A stretch of DNA of 33,181 nucleotides from the NCBI RefSeq assembly GCF_013294015.1, contig NZ_JABSNO010000018.1, positions 35,613 to 68,793 on the forward strand, given 5' to 3'. The notes below the pieces were generated by a model. It did not search any database. It was given only the letters and a program-made list of their open reading frames with translations, and had not been told where the DNA came from. Of the stretch, positions 1 to 8,266 are shown in pieces (positions within the stretch are counted from its first letter, which is position 1; every line of letters begins with the position of its first letter). The position numbers and the translations under genes were made by a program. This DNA is from Frigoriflavimonas asaccharolytica. GTDB taxonomy: Bacteria; Bacteroidota; Bacteroidia; Flavobacteriales; Weeksellaceae.

Positions 1-211
1 TTGCGTTTTCATATTAATTTATTTATTAAGTGTAACAAATGGAAATTTACATTCTCCTTTTGTTAAACTGAAACCCAAATCTACGAAATGTTCAAGATGT
101 AAGCAAAATTTGTACTCATAAAGTGACTTGTTTCATTTAAATTAATTAATGATGCAATTACTGCGATTTATTTAATCTATTGCTATGCAAAAATTTCAAG
201 CAATAATTGAC

Positions 212-219
212 TAATTTTG
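212..219 (+). promoter_or_regulatory. candidate -7 box for cysE
   Basis: The octamer TAATTTTG fits the Bacteroidetes -7 consensus TAnnTTTG and lies 17 bases before the chosen cysE ATG at 237. No TTG is found at the usual spacing for a -33 element, so this is a weak call. Apart from this site I see nothing in bases 1-236; they are AT-rich non-coding sequence. Confidence 0.25.
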
Positions 220-236
220 TTCTTTACAAATTGAAA

Positions 237-1052
237 ATGGGCTTTGCAAAAAGAATTCACGAAGGGTACTCTACTCGAAAATATGATATAGATAAAAAGA
301 AAATAGAAGAATTTATAGATCGATTTTTCCATTTTGCATTTTTTCTAGAATACCAAAGATGCTCAGAACTAAGCAATATAGAATTGCGTTTAGAACAATT
401 TAAAAAAGAGCTTAAAGAAATTATACACTCAGTTTCTGGCGAAGATGCTCATGCAAAAGTTGAAATCCTCTTTGCTGTTTTTCCAAAAATTTATGAAATG
501 TTGGAAAACGATGCTCAAACAATTCTAGAAAATGATCCCGCCGCAAATAGTATAGATGAAGTTATGATCTCATATCCTGGCTTTTTCGCAATTGCGGTGT
601 ACAGATTTGCGCACGAACTCTATAAGATCAACATTCCACTGATCCCAAGAATTTGGACGGAATTTGCACACAGCAGAACGGGCATAGACATCAATTCTGG
701 CGCAGAAATTGGATCTCATTTTTTTATAGATCATGGTACAGGTATTGTAATAGGTGAAACTACTGTAATTGGGGATTACGTAAAAATTTACCAAGGGGTA
801 ACTTTAGGTGCGCTTTCCGTAGCCAAAAATTTACAAAACATAAAAAGACATCCCACCATAGAAAACGGCGTGGTAATATATGCAAATGCTACCATTTTGG
901 GTGGAGAAACCATTATAGGAGAACATTCTTTAATCGGTGGTAACGTTTGGATAACCGAAAGTGTAGCAGCAAATTCGGTGGTATTTCACAAAGGACAAGT
1001 AACGGTGAAAAATAAATATCCAAATGAAGAACCTATCTTCTTTAGCATATAA
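237..1052 (+). CDS. cysE: serine O-acetyltransferase (CysE/EpsC family)
   Basis: This cytoplasmic enzyme transfers acetyl from acetyl-CoA to L-serine, giving O-acetylserine, the first step of cysteine synthesis. The C-terminal half (about residues 150-240) has the left-handed parallel beta-helix hexapeptide pattern, with [21 protein letters not shown] and [12 protein letters not shown]. The His in FIDHG (about residue 166) is the expected catalytic base. The N-terminal helical part is the serine acetyltransferase lead-in. The reading frame is open upstream to a TTG at 207, but the ATG at 237 ([10 protein letters not shown]) gives 271 residues and a better start. cysK follows 49 bases downstream on the same strand, so the two probably form one operon that makes the substrate and then uses it. 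I saw no CysE-style feedback element in the sequence; regulation is unknown. Confidence 0.9.
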   Translation: MGFAKRIHEGYSTRKYDIDKKKIEEFIDRFFHFAFFLEYQRCSELSNIELRLEQFKKELKEIIHSVSGEDAHAKVEILFAVFPKIYEMLENDAQTILENDPAANSIDEVMISYPGFFAIAVYRFAHELYKINIPLIPRIWTEFAHSRTGIDINSGAEIGSHFFIDHGTGIVIGETTVIGDYVKIYQGVTLGALSVAKNLQNIKRHPTIENGVVIYANATILGGETIIGEHSLIGGNVWITESVAANSVVFHKGQVTVKNKYPNEEPIFFSI

Positions 1053-1101
1053 AAATTTAAATATTAAAAAGAAAAATAATTCATCAATTAAAATTTACAA
1101 A

Positions 1102-2031
1102 ATGAAATTAAACAATATATTAGAAGCAATAGGAAATACGCCAACTATTAAATTGGGCAAAATTTTCCCAAATCATGATGTTTGGATGAAATTGGAAAAA
1201 CAAAATCCTGGTGGCAGCATAAAAGACAGGATTGCTTTAGCAATGATAGAAAAGGCAGAAAAGGAAGGGAAAATAAACAAAGAAACACTTATAATAGAGC
1301 CAACTTCCGGAAATACTGGAGTCGGTCTTGCGATGGTTTGTGCCGTAAAAGGATACAAATTAGTTTTGGTGATGCCAGAAAGCATGAGTGTAGAAAGACG
1401 AAAATTGATGAGCTCTTATGGAGCAGCTTTCGTATTGACGCCAAAAGAAAATGGAACAGCTGGTGCAATTGCAAAAGCTAAAGAAATGGCAGAAAATATA
1501 GAAAATTCATGGGTTCCGCAGCAATTTGAAAACGAAGCAAATCCGGAAATACATGTGAAAACTACCGCAGTAGAAATTCTAGAAGATTTTCCAGAAGGAT
1601 TTGATTACATCATCACTGGAGTTGGTACAGGTGGACATATAACTGGTGTAACAGAAGTTTTGAAAAAGGAATTTCCCAAAACTAAAAGTTTTGCAGTAGA
1701 ACCTACAGATTCGCCAGTAATTTCTGGAGGAAAACCAGGACCGCATCCTTTGCAAGGAATTGGAGCAGGTTTTGTGCCAAAAAATCTACATACCGAACTT
1801 TTAGACGGTAGTATTTCTGTAGAAAAAGCAGAAGCATTTGAATTCACGAAAAGGCTTGCACGCGAAGAAGGTATTTTAGGCGGAATTTCTACAGGTGCAT
1901 CTTTAGCCGCAATTTCTAAAAAATTAGGAGAAATTCCGGAAGGAGCTACAATCCTTACATTTAATTATGATACAGGAGAAAGATATTGGTCTGTTGATGG
2001 GCTTTTTGAAGAAAACCAATACAGTGAATAA
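1102..2031 (+). CDS. cysK: cysteine synthase (O-acetylserine sulfhydrylase), CysK type
   Basis: This PLP enzyme replaces the acetate of O-acetylserine with sulfide to make L-cysteine in the cytoplasm. The PLP-binding lysine is in NPGGSIKDR (K41 counted from the ATG at 1102). TSGNTG is the substrate-binding loop, [10 protein letters not shown] the phosphate cradle, and [14 protein letters not shown] the CysK-type active-site segment. From ATG 1102 ([14 protein letters not shown]) the protein has 309 residues, normal for the family. An in-frame ATG at 1024 would overlap the end of cysE and add 26 low-complexity residues, so I reject it. The gene follows cysE directly, which supplies its substrate, and is followed by a strong hairpin terminator. 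CysK and CysE commonly form a complex in bacteria; the C-terminal end of CysE here (EEPIFFSI) ends in Ile, as needed for that interaction. Confidence 0.93.
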   Translation: MKLNNILEAIGNTPTIKLGKIFPNHDVWMKLEKQNPGGSIKDRIALAMIEKAEKEGKINKETLIIEPTSGNTGVGLAMVCAVKGYKLVLVMPESMSVERRKLMSSYGAAFVLTPKENGTAGAIAKAKEMAENIENSWVPQQFENEANPEIHVKTTAVEILEDFPEGFDYIITGVGTGGHITGVTEVLKKEFPKTKSFAVEPTDSPVISGGKPGPHPLQGIGAGFVPKNLHTELLDGSISVEKAEAFEFTKRLAREEGILGGISTGASLAAISKKLGEIPEGATILTFNYDTGERYWSVDGLFEENQYSE

Positions 2032-2070
2032 TGAATTTGTAAAAATTTTTAGATAATAAATTCAAATAAA

Positions 2071-2094
2071 ATCCTGCAGCATTGCAGGATTTTT
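2071..2094. terminator. bidirectional terminator between cysK and the Fpg/Nei gene
   Basis: Perfect 8-bp stem ATCCTGCA / TGCAGGAT around a GCAT loop, followed by TTTT on the + strand and preceded by an A-rich stretch that serves as the T-run on the minus strand. It sits exactly between the convergent cysK and glycosylase genes. Confidence 0.85.
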
Positions 2095-2829
2095 CTATTT
2101 AAATAATTTCTGACATTTCAAGCAAACGTAGGTTTTACGTTTTACTTTGCCCATTTCTTCTATCAGAAGTTCCGTTTTATCTTTTGGGCAGATTTTTTTT
2201 CCATAAACTAAGGCAGATTCTTTCACGTTTCCCGTTTTCATTAAGGATAAAAATTCTTCGGAATAATCTACTACCATCTTCAAGAGAAAAATCAATTTCT
2301 TCTCAGGAATATTTTTAATTAAACTATCTGGATGAATTTTAGCATGATACAAAACCTCTACTCTAATGATATTTCCAACACCAGTGAAGATATTCTGATC
2401 CATCAAAACATCGCCGATCATCAACTCTGAATATTTTTCTTGTAATTCTTTTAAAATAAAATCTGCATCAAATTCTGGTTTTAAAATATCCGTTTTAAAA
2501 TTGAAAACATCTGTAGGTTTTCCTTCGTAAAATTTGGTTTTGGTTACATAAAAATTTATTTCAGAATCTGCAAAATGAAGCGCAAAACTGGCGTTCACCT
2601 TTTTTCTATCATTGATGACCATGCTTCCAAACAGTCCGAAATGTGCAGTAACAAAGAAATCTTTAAAAACGAAAATTAAATTTTTGCCGTAGGTTTCTAT
2701 ATCGTCTAATCTGATATTTACTATGCGAGATTTGTCCATATCGCCGTATCCAGATGCTTCTGTCACGGTTTTCCCGACAAATCTTTTTAATCTTCGGCTG
2801 AAATGTTTTATGGTTGGTCCTTCTGGCAT
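2095..2829 (-). CDS. Fpg/Nei-family DNA glycosylase/AP lyase
   Basis: This is a bifunctional base-excision repair enzyme that removes oxidised bases and cleaves at the abasic site. The N-terminus MPEGPTI carries the catalytic Pro2 and Glu3 of the family. The helix-two-turn-helix is visible around DVLMDQNIFTGVGNIIRVE (near residues 140-165). The C-terminal zinc finger has Cys214, Cys236 and Cys239, with Arg231 in the finger loop. The residue at the usual second Cys position is Asp217 (CPKD), an oddity. The length, 244 residues, is a little short for Fpg (about 270) and closer to the Nei-like group of Bacteroidetes. It is transcribed convergently to cysK. Whether the substrate is 8-oxoG-like or Nei-like cannot be told from the sequence. 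Confidence 0.88.
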   Translation of the reverse strand: MPEGPTIKHFSRRLKRFVGKTVTEASGYGDMDKSRIVNIRLDDIETYGKNLIFVFKDFFVTAHFGLFGSMVINDRKKVNASFALHFADSEINFYVTKTKFYEGKPTDVFNFKTDILKPEFDADFILKELQEKYSELMIGDVLMDQNIFTGVGNIIRVEVLYHAKIHPDSLIKNIPEKKLIFLLKMVVDYSEEFLSLMKTGNVKESALVYGKKICPKDKTELLIEEMGKVKRKTYVCLKCQKLFK

Positions 2830-2876
2830 TTTTTTTTGTAAAATTTAATTTGTTTAAGTTTTAGGTAAAAACTTTT

Positions 2877-3887
2877 TTATATATAATCTAAAATTTCGCT
2901 AAGTGGAAGGTATATAATTACCAAAAAGCTAACAATGAGTAGTAAAATAATATACATTGTATAGCTATTTTCATTATTTTCCTTTACCACATATGTTTCT
3001 GATATGGAATCATGCCATCCTCTTTTTGCTAAAAATGAAAATGAATCAAATGGAATCTGACGACAAAAAGTTCTTATAATTATTACTTTCATATTCGGAA
3101 GTTCCGCTTTTGAATTAAGGACTCTAGAACTTGTTAAAAATTTACCTGGCGTTGCACCAAATATCGTTTCAAAAAATATGTAATAAATAATAGTAATAAA
3201 AATCCCAAACCCAATAGCACTCGGAATGCTTCTTTCTACTTCCGAAAATGGATTATTTTCATTGATGTTTGAATAAAGCTGGAAAAAATCCGCAATGATA
3301 AAGAATAGAAATAACAAAATAATGGTATCCATTATCAAATGAAATAAGCGTTGGATTTTTTTTGTAATCGTAAAGTTTATCGTATTTGAATTTTCGTGGA
3401 CCACTTTATTTAAAATAGAATTTTGAGATAGTAATTTTAAAAACCAATAGCCAATGAAAATATACCCACAATTTAGAATGAAACTAAGAATTACATTAAA
3501 ATAATATACAGAAATACTGCCTTCAAGCGTATCTAAAGCCAATGGAAAGAATATCTTTTGTAAAATAGTTCTAATAATCCAGAAGATGCTGGAACAAAGT
3601 AAAACAGAATAGAAAAACTTTAAAAGTCTTGTTTCTTTTCCTTCGGAATAATAAAAAAACATACTACCAAAGAATAGCAATATATAAAATATAATATTGT
3701 ACACATTGACGAAAGAATATTCAAAACCGATATTTAAATAGATAGATTTAAATCTTAAAATTATTGAATACACCAATGCACTAGAATCTTGATAATCAAA
3801 TACTAAATGATAGCATTCAGCAATGATTCCCAATAGACTTAAAGCTAAAGAAACGTAAAAGATGAGAGAGAAATATTTCGTTTTCAT
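2877..3887 (-). CDS. RDD-family integral membrane protein
   Basis: This is a 336-residue multi-pass inner-membrane protein with about seven or eight hydrophobic segments. The C-terminal half is an RDD domain: a TM helix beginning FHLIMDTIILLFLF carries the conserved Asp, a second TM is followed by FGATPGKFLTSSRVL (the typical GxTPGK loop), then RTFCRQIPFDSFSFL and GWHDSISETYVV, which match the domain's end. RDD proteins are mostly of unknown function; some are Na+/H+ antiporters. The N-terminal half has four TM segments that I do not recognise. The 3' end is 47 bases from the glycosylase start and its ATG is 15 bases downstream of the NdpA-like gene, so these three minus-strand genes could be co-transcribed. 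No link in function is evident. Confidence 0.8.
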   Translation of the reverse strand: MKTKYFSLIFYVSLALSLLGIIAECYHLVFDYQDSSALVYSIILRFKSIYLNIGFEYSFVNVYNIIFYILLFFGSMFFYYSEGKETRLLKFFYSVLLCSSIFWIIRTILQKIFFPLALDTLEGSISVYYFNVILSFILNCGYIFIGYWFLKLLSQNSILNKVVHENSNTINFTITKKIQRLFHLIMDTIILLFLFFIIADFFQLYSNINENNPFSEVERSIPSAIGFGIFITIIYYIFFETIFGATPGKFLTSSRVLNSKAELPNMKVIIIRTFCRQIPFDSFSFLAKRGWHDSISETYVVKENNENSYTMYIILLLIVSFLVIIYLPLSEILDYI

Positions 3888-3902
3888 ATCAATTAGTTCC
3901 TA

Positions 3903-4937
3903 TTAATCCTCTTTTTCGTAATACAATTGGTAAAATTTCCCATTTTCGTCTGATCCTTGCTGGATGAGATTTTTGTTGCCATGAACATAAATATGGAAAT
4001 TTTTGTCTAATTTGATGATGCTTTTATAACTGCTCGTTTGCTTTTTCACTGCAGCATTATTAATTACAAAATCTTCCGAAACGGAAACTTGCATATCTTG
4101 CTCATAATCAGATTTAAAACTCCCGAAACTTTCTATCACACTTGGATCTTTTAAAACATTGGTAGTAAATTCTTCGTAATCAAATTGCTTTTTTTCTTTA
4201 AAAAACTCCATTGTATTATTCAGAAAATCAGCCTGATCTACCTTCGAAATTTCAAATTCTTCGGGCAATTTTTTTGTGATAAAATCTTTGTAGATATTTA
4301 AAGTTTCTTGGGTATCAAAATAGTCGTCTTTTTTTTGCTGTATTTGTAGAAAATCATCCATCCAATAGCTGCTTTCTGCTTTGCTTGTACCATCTACAAT
4401 AGATAAAGTGTAGCCATTTTCTTCATCAGAATTGAAAATTACGCAACCTTTATCTAATTTATTTAAATTAATTCCTTTGGCAGTTTCTAAATCAAAATTT
4501 TCATTATTTGGCGAAATTTGCAGAAAAGTATCTTTGTTTTCAGATTTAAAAAAACCGATGGCATTCATGCTTTCTCCTTTTAAAATAACTCCTTCAAAAT
4601 AGCAAATATAAAATTCGCCACCTTTTGTTCTTGGGTTTGTAGAAGCTTCAAAAAGAAGAGATGCCAATTTCGCAGATTGGGTTTCTAAAATATCTGGATT
4701 GGTGAAAATTTCTTGTACTGCAGCGTAAACTTGATTGTTTGCTAACTTTAAATCATCATAAAATTCAAACAAAAGATCTGTTTTGAAAGATTTTAGAAAG
4801 TAATTTTTTAGCAATTCTTTCATGTCTTCATCTACTTCTGCTTGCTTTTCAGAGGTTACCAAAGCTTCGTGATGCGTTTGGTTTCCCACAAAGTTGATGC
4901 ATATATTTTTCAGTAATGTTTCGTCATGGTGTATCAT
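3903..4937 (-). CDS. nucleoid-associated protein (NdpA/YejK-like)
   Basis: This 344-residue hydrophilic protein resembles the 37-kDa nucleoid-associated (NdpA) family as found in Bacteroidetes. The N-terminal region MIHHDETLLKNICINFVG...HHEALVTSEK followed by LLKNYFLKSF is the usual opening of these proteins. The stretch GGEFYICYFEGVILKGES and GKFYQLYYE near the C-terminus also fits. It is presumed cytoplasmic and bound to the nucleoid; the exact role is not known. The frame opens six codons earlier at a TTG (4955), but the ATG at 4937 is preferred. No signal peptide or membrane segment is seen. It is close upstream of the RDD gene on the same strand. Confidence 0.7.
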   Translation of the reverse strand: MIHHDETLLKNICINFVGNQTHHEALVTSEKQAEVDEDMKELLKNYFLKSFKTDLLFEFYDDLKLANNQVYAAVQEIFTNPDILETQSAKLASLLFEASTNPRTKGGEFYICYFEGVILKGESMNAIGFFKSENKDTFLQISPNNENFDLETAKGINLNKLDKGCVIFNSDEENGYTLSIVDGTSKAESSYWMDDFLQIQQKKDDYFDTQETLNIYKDFITKKLPEEFEISKVDQADFLNNTMEFFKEKKQFDYEEFTTNVLKDPSVIESFGSFKSDYEQDMQVSVSEDFVINNAAVKKQTSSYKSIIKLDKNFHIYVHGNKNLIQQGSDENGKFYQLYYEKED

Positions 4938-5047
4938 CTTGCGAAAATAAGACAATAATGTAAAATGTGAGTTAATATTTGCAAAATTTCTCTTTTCAAT
5001 AATATATGATGAGCATTTTAATTTAAGATGGGTAAATAAAATTATAT

Positions 5048-5055
5048 TATCTTTG
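5048..5055 (+). promoter_or_regulatory. -7 promoter box for the small lipoprotein gene
   Basis: TATCTTTG matches the flavobacterial TAnnTTTG -7 consensus exactly and lies 20 bases upstream of the ATG at 5076, a normal distance for a short leader. A clear TTG -33 element is not seen at the right spacing. Confidence 0.45.
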
Positions 5056-5075
5056 TTTTAATTAAAAATATTATT

Positions 5076-5492
5076 ATGAAAAAAATTATTTTACCAGCAT
5101 TAGTTGCAGGATTGTTCACATTCACAAGCTGCAAAAAAGATGAAACAAAAGTAACTGTAGAACCTGCAACAGTAGAAGTACCAGCTTCCGCAGATGCTAA
5201 TACTATGACCACAGATGCAACTACGCCAGTTGCAGTAGACGGAATGCCAACTTTCAGCAATCCTGAGGTTACTGCTTTCGCTACAGAATATACAAACTTC
5301 ATGAATGAAATGAAGGATGCTTATGTAAGTCAGGATGCAACAAAAATTAAAGAATTGGCGATGAAACAACAAGAGTGGACGGCTAAAAGTACAGAAATGG
5401 CTTCTAAATTTTCGCAAGAAGATGCACAAAAATGGAGCGCATACGCACAAAAATTAAGTATGGATATGCAATCTGCAATGAAGGCAAAATAA
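5076..5492 (+). CDS. small lipoprotein, unknown function
   Basis: The 138-residue product starts with a lipoprotein signal peptide, MKKIILPALVAGLFTFTSC, with the lipidated cysteine at residue 19. The following KKDE resembles the lysine/acidic lipoprotein export signal of Bacteroidetes, so the protein may be displayed on the cell surface; this is an inference. Residues 25-60 are rich in Thr, Val and Ala (a flexible tether). The remainder is a predicted helical region rich in Met, Gln, Lys and Ala (for example AMKQQEWTAKSTEMASKF), perhaps a helical hairpin. No enzyme motif is seen. It is a single-gene unit with its own promoter and terminator. Confidence 0.8.
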   Translation: MKKIILPALVAGLFTFTSCKKDETKVTVEPATVEVPASADANTMTTDATTPVAVDGMPTFSNPEVTAFATEYTNFMNEMKDAYVSQDATKIKELAMKQQEWTAKSTEMASKFSQEDAQKWSAYAQKLSMDMQSAMKAK

Positions 5493-5514
5493 TTTCATTT
5501 TTATATAAAAATAT

Positions 5515-5549
5515 AAAGGCTGTATTACTTTTTGTAATGCAGCCTTTTT
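5515..5549. terminator. bidirectional terminator after the lipoprotein gene
   Basis: The stem AAAGGCTG-ATTAC / GTAAT-CAGCCTTT with a short T-rich loop is followed by a T-run on + and has an A-run on the other side. It lies between the convergent lipoprotein and LCIB-like genes. Confidence 0.8.
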
Positions 5550-5571
5550 CTATAAAGTTTAAAGTGTAGAT

Positions 5572-6309
5572 TTATTTAATCAACTGATCTGTTCTTTTAT
5601 TTGTTTTCAGATCTATCACATCAAACCTTCTCATTTCCGTGAAAGAACCCATATCAGAATCGCTATTTATTAAAATTACTCCTACTAAAATTACATATTT
5701 GCAATGGTAAGTAGTTGCCTCTACTAATTCATTAATACGTTTATCAATAGCTTCATAGATGATTTCTGTAGTTTCAAAAATTGGTGTTTTTGCAGTCAGT
5801 ATTCTATCTTTCTGAGCCAACATCATTTGCTCTATGGTATTCATTTGATAATCTATCTCCGTAATATTACCTAGCAAAATTTGATTGTTTTGCAATTTAG
5901 CTAGTGCTCCATTTGCAGCTCCACAACAACTGGTATTTTTACTTTGTCCCACACGATTTATTTCGCCAAGCACGCCATCTTTTGTGATGCCAATATGTGG
6001 ACCGTAGTAGATAAATACTGCACCATCATCTGGAACATGGCTTGCAAAAGCGCCCATTCCAGTTAATCCTGTAAAGGGAAAACCATTGAGACCGCCCATT
6101 TTAAAAGGCCCTAGAAATTCTTGCGTTCTGACAGGATATTGGATACTGTTCACATCATCACTGCAAACACTGTCTGCAAGCATCACCTGTTTTGGCTCTA
6201 AATCTAGTTGATCTTCTACAAAATCAATAATAAAATTTATTGTATCTATGGTAGTTACAGCTTTTGGATACCATTTCTGAATGATAGCTAATTTTTCTCT
6301 TTTTTTCAT
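5572..6309 (-). CDS. LCIB-like (limiting-CO2-inducible B/C) putative carbonic anhydrase
   Basis: The 245-residue protein resembles the LCIB/LCIC family first known from green algae, some members of which are beta-type zinc carbonic anhydrases. The pattern seen is VCSDDVN (Cys49, Asp51), then a Gly-rich stretch GLNGFPFTGLTGMGAFASH, then YYGPHIGI (His105), GEINRVGQS (Arg119) and SCCGAANGAL (Cys128/129). A Cys-His-Cys zinc site with an Asp-Arg pair is what the family uses, so reversible CO2 hydration is plausible. There is no signal peptide or TM segment, so it is cytoplasmic. It is a single gene, convergent with the lipoprotein gene and divergent from the cupin gene. The family match is from memory of motifs; a related non-catalytic role is possible. 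Confidence 0.6.
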   Translation of the reverse strand: MKKREKLAIIQKWYPKAVTTIDTINFIIDFVEDQLDLEPKQVMLADSVCSDDVNSIQYPVRTQEFLGPFKMGGLNGFPFTGLTGMGAFASHVPDDGAVFIYYGPHIGITKDGVLGEINRVGQSKNTSCCGAANGALAKLQNNQILLGNITEIDYQMNTIEQMMLAQKDRILTAKTPIFETTEIIYEAIDKRINELVEATTYHCKYVILVGVILINSDSDMGSFTEMRRFDVIDLKTNKRTDQLIK

Positions 6310-6529
6310 TTTTTGGTTTAATTCTCTTTTAAATTAACCTTTAACAATCTTTGCTAAATCTTTTATCACTTGTTTAAATTTTTAAAATTGTCCGGTAAAT
6401 TAAATCATAAAAAAGTATTTCTTATTTTCTTGGGAGATGCTCTCAATAATCCACTTGCACAAAAAATAACTTTCACTTTTTAAATATATCTTTTACTATT
6501 TTGAATATCGTAAACTTACAATTTATTAT

Positions 6530-6537
6530 TAAATTTG
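6530..6537 (+). promoter_or_regulatory. candidate -7 box for the cupin gene
   Basis: TAAATTTG matches TAnnTTTG and lies 62 bases before the cupin ATG. A second match, TAGTTTTG, is at 6573-6580. Neither has a well-spaced TTG. The 289-base divergent gap 6310-6598 otherwise shows only AT-rich sequence. Confidence 0.25.
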
Positions 6538-6598
6538 TTGAAATATATTCTTTAAAAATATCTTACACAATTTAGTTTTGATTAAAAAATAAATACAT

Positions 6599-6964
6599 AT
6601 GGCAAACTACAAAATACAAAAGAACCCATTCATAGTACCAACAACAGACGGAAAATTGATAGAAGAAATCTGGGGAGCAACTACAAATAATCCAGAAATT
6701 TCTATCGCACACATGGTTGCTCCACCTGGTTGGAAAGAACCTTTTCAAACACCAGAATTTGAAGAATTCACCTACATAATTTCCGGTAAAAAACAATTTG
6801 AAATTGAGGGAGAGATTATCATTCTAGAAAAAGGCGAGAGCATCAAAATTGAAAAAGGAACTAGAGTTCGGTACAGCAATCCTTTTGATTCAGAGTGCGA
6901 ATATATGGCCATTTGTCTACCCGCTTTCTCTATGGATTTGGTGAATAGAGAAGAAATGGAATAA
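6599..6964 (+). CDS. cupin-domain protein
   Basis: This is a small single-domain cupin of 121 residues. The two cupin motifs are seen as PGWKEPFQTPEFEEFTYIISG (motif 1, residues about 42-62) and GESIKIEKGTRVRYSNPF (motif 2, about residues 80-97). The histidines that bind metal in motif 1 of most cupins are replaced: Trp, Phe and Thr occupy the region and only the Glu residues remain. The protein may therefore bind metal weakly or not at all, and act as a ligand-binding domain. No signal peptide. It stands alone between a divergent LCIB-like gene and a terminator, so no pathway can be assigned. Confidence 0.75.
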   Translation: MANYKIQKNPFIVPTTDGKLIEEIWGATTNNPEISIAHMVAPPGWKEPFQTPEFEEFTYIISGKKQFEIEGEIIILEKGESIKIEKGTRVRYSNPFDSECEYMAICLPAFSMDLVNREEME

Positions 6965-6980
6965 CCATCATCCAAAAAAA

Positions 6981-7008
6981 ATGCTCTCCAAAATAGGAGA
7001 GCATTTTA
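6981..7008. terminator. bidirectional terminator between cupin and thioredoxin-like genes
   Basis: Perfect 9-bp stem ATGCTCTCC / GGAGAGCAT around AAAATA, with an A8 run on the left and TTTT on the right. It serves both converging genes. Confidence 0.85.
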
Positions 7009-7028
7009 AATTTAAATATATTTTGCTA

Positions 7029-7544
7029 TTATTTTTCTAAGAATACAGTGGAAATCATCTGTAATTGTTCTGGATTAAGTTTAGAAGATTTTTGCAGTTT
7101 TTCTGAGAATATTTTTATTTCTTCTTCCGTAGATGGGCAACCTAGATTTTCTTTCTTTTCATTTAATGAGGTTTCAATGATTTTCCCATTAGGATCTAAA
7201 AATACAAAATATGGCAAACCAGCGTCTTTACCACCTAATTTTTCCATGTAATTTTGCCCACCAGGATTTTCTAGCTTCTTTTTATCTCCTTTTTCTAAAA
7301 CATCCAGAGAAGCAACTACATAATTTTCATCAAAAAAATTCTTGATAGATTCTGTATCCATTTTTTTCTCCATTCTTTTGCACCATCCACACCAAGAAGC
7401 GTGAAAGAATACCATCACATTTTTGTTTTCTGCTTTTGCCTGTTTCTGCGCTTTTTCTAAAACTGCTTCTGCATTCTCTTGAGCAAATCCGCTTTGTGCG
7501 AAAAATAATAGAAAAGCAACGAAAAGGATTTTTGAATATTTCAT
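7029..7544 (-). CDS. secreted thioredoxin-fold protein (CGWC motif)
   Basis: This 171-residue protein has a cleavable signal peptide ending near SGFA-QE (about residue 21) and a thioredoxin domain. The redox motif is WCGWCKRM (Cys52, Cys55) and the cis-proline loop is in GLPYFVFLD. It is therefore a periplasmic thiol-disulfide oxidoreductase, probably a reductase or isomerase of the DsbD-gamma/thioredoxin_7 type often seen in Bacteroidetes. The CGWC sequence and FFHASWC opening resemble that group. The C-terminal part (about residues 125-171) is helical and lysine-rich. It is divergent from the Gln-rich coiled-coil gene, with a palindrome in the shared upstream region. Its partner is not evident from the neighbours. 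Confidence 0.85.
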   Translation of the reverse strand: MKYSKILFVAFLLFFAQSGFAQENAEAVLEKAQKQAKAENKNVMVFFHASWCGWCKRMEKKMDTESIKNFFDENYVVASLDVLEKGDKKKLENPGGQNYMEKLGGKDAGLPYFVFLDPNGKIIETSLNEKKENLGCPSTEEEIKIFSEKLQKSSKLNPEQLQMISTVFLEK

Positions 7545-7600
7545 TTCTTATTTTTTTATTAATTTTTTATTAATTTTTTTTGGCAATATTTAGATCAATA

Positions 7601-7618
7601 TAAAGTAAATTTACTTTA
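7601..7618. promoter_or_regulatory. 18-bp perfect palindrome in a divergent promoter region
   Basis: TAAAGTAAA joined directly to its reverse complement TTTACTTTA, without a loop. It lies 57 bases from the thioredoxin-like start and 100 bases before the coiled-coil protein start, so it could be an operator for a dimeric regulator. AT-rich DNA produces such sequences by chance more often than usual. Confidence 0.3.
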
Positions 7619-7718
7619 ATATTTTCAATTATTGAATTGAAATGTAAAATATTTGAACTTTTTATTATTAAGTAATAAAAATCAATTTATATCTGGATAT
7701 AATTTTAAAGCTCCATCT

Positions 7719-8204
7719 ATGAAAAAATTTTCCCTTTTATTTGCAATCTGTTCGTTTTCATTCATGCTTTCACAATTTAATAACAACCAACAATTGCATT
7801 TTCAACAGATGCAACAGCAGATTCAACATCAAAATATGATCAGGCAAAGTCAGCAAACGCAACAACAATTGCAACTGCAACAAAGGCAAAGGTTTGAAGA
7901 CAATATGATGAGAGGCCAAAATAATATTTCCCTTATAGAAATGCAGATAAAAGCGGTTGATAAAAGAAAATCAAAATTAGAAAAACAAAAAAAAGAACTT
8001 GAAGATTCAATGCTTGAAGAGAGAAATAGCGAAAATAGTGCAAAAGTTTCAAAAAAAATTTCCAAATTAAATTCTAAAATTGCTGCACTCAATGATTACA
8101 AAATAAAGTTTGAAAAAAATAAAGCAAAAGCACTGGAGAAAATAGAAACTCAAAAAATTATCCTAGAAAAAAAAGAGAAGGAAAAAGCAGAAGCTAAAAA
8201 ATAA
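7719..8204 (+). CDS. secreted Gln-rich coiled-coil protein, unknown function
   Basis: From the ATG at 7719 the protein has 161 residues and begins with a signal peptide (MKKFSLLFAICSFSFMLSQ). Residues about 20-60 are dominated by Gln with Met, His, Asn and Arg (NNQQLHFQQMQQQ and similar). The remainder, about residues 65-160, is a highly charged Lys/Glu heptad-like coiled coil with LEKQKKELEDSM and LNSKIAALNDYKIK. An upstream TTG at 7653 would remove the signal-peptide look, so I reject it. No catalytic motif is seen; the composition suggests a periplasmic structural or chaperone-like protein. It is divergent from the thioredoxin gene, and ends at a strong terminator. Confidence 0.75.
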   Translation: MKKFSLLFAICSFSFMLSQFNNNQQLHFQQMQQQIQHQNMIRQSQQTQQQLQLQQRQRFEDNMMRGQNNISLIEMQIKAVDKRKSKLEKQKKELEDSMLEERNSENSAKVSKKISKLNSKIAALNDYKIKFEKNKAKALEKIETQKIILEKKEKEKAEAKK

Positions 8205-8206
8205 TA

Positions 8207-8252
8207 GAACAAAAAAATTCCCCAAGGAAAATCGAGGGGAATTTTTTTGTTC
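8207..8252. terminator. bidirectional terminator, 17-bp perfect stem
   Basis: GAACAAAAAAATTCCCC (8207-8223) pairs perfectly with GGGGAATTTTTTTGTTC (8236-8252) around a 12-base loop. The A7/T7 tracts supply the T-run in both directions, serving the coiled-coil gene (+) and terC (-), which converge here. Confidence 0.9.
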
Positions 8253-8266
8253 TAAAAATTTATGAA

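Noticed and set aside
207-236. TTG start for cysE ten codons upstream of the ATG
   Set aside because: The extra residues ([10 protein letters not shown]) are not part of the usual N-terminus and the ATG at 237 gives a normal-length protein.
1024-1101. Earlier in-frame ATG for cysK
   Set aside because: It lies inside cysE and adds 26 Lys/Asn-rich residues before the conserved [14 protein letters not shown] start.
4938-4955. TTG start for the NdpA-like gene
   Set aside because: An ATG six codons in is the more usual start; the extra MSYFRK adds nothing recognisable.
7653-7718. TTG start for the Gln-rich protein
   Set aside because: It would put 22 residues ahead of a clean signal peptide at the ATG at 7719.
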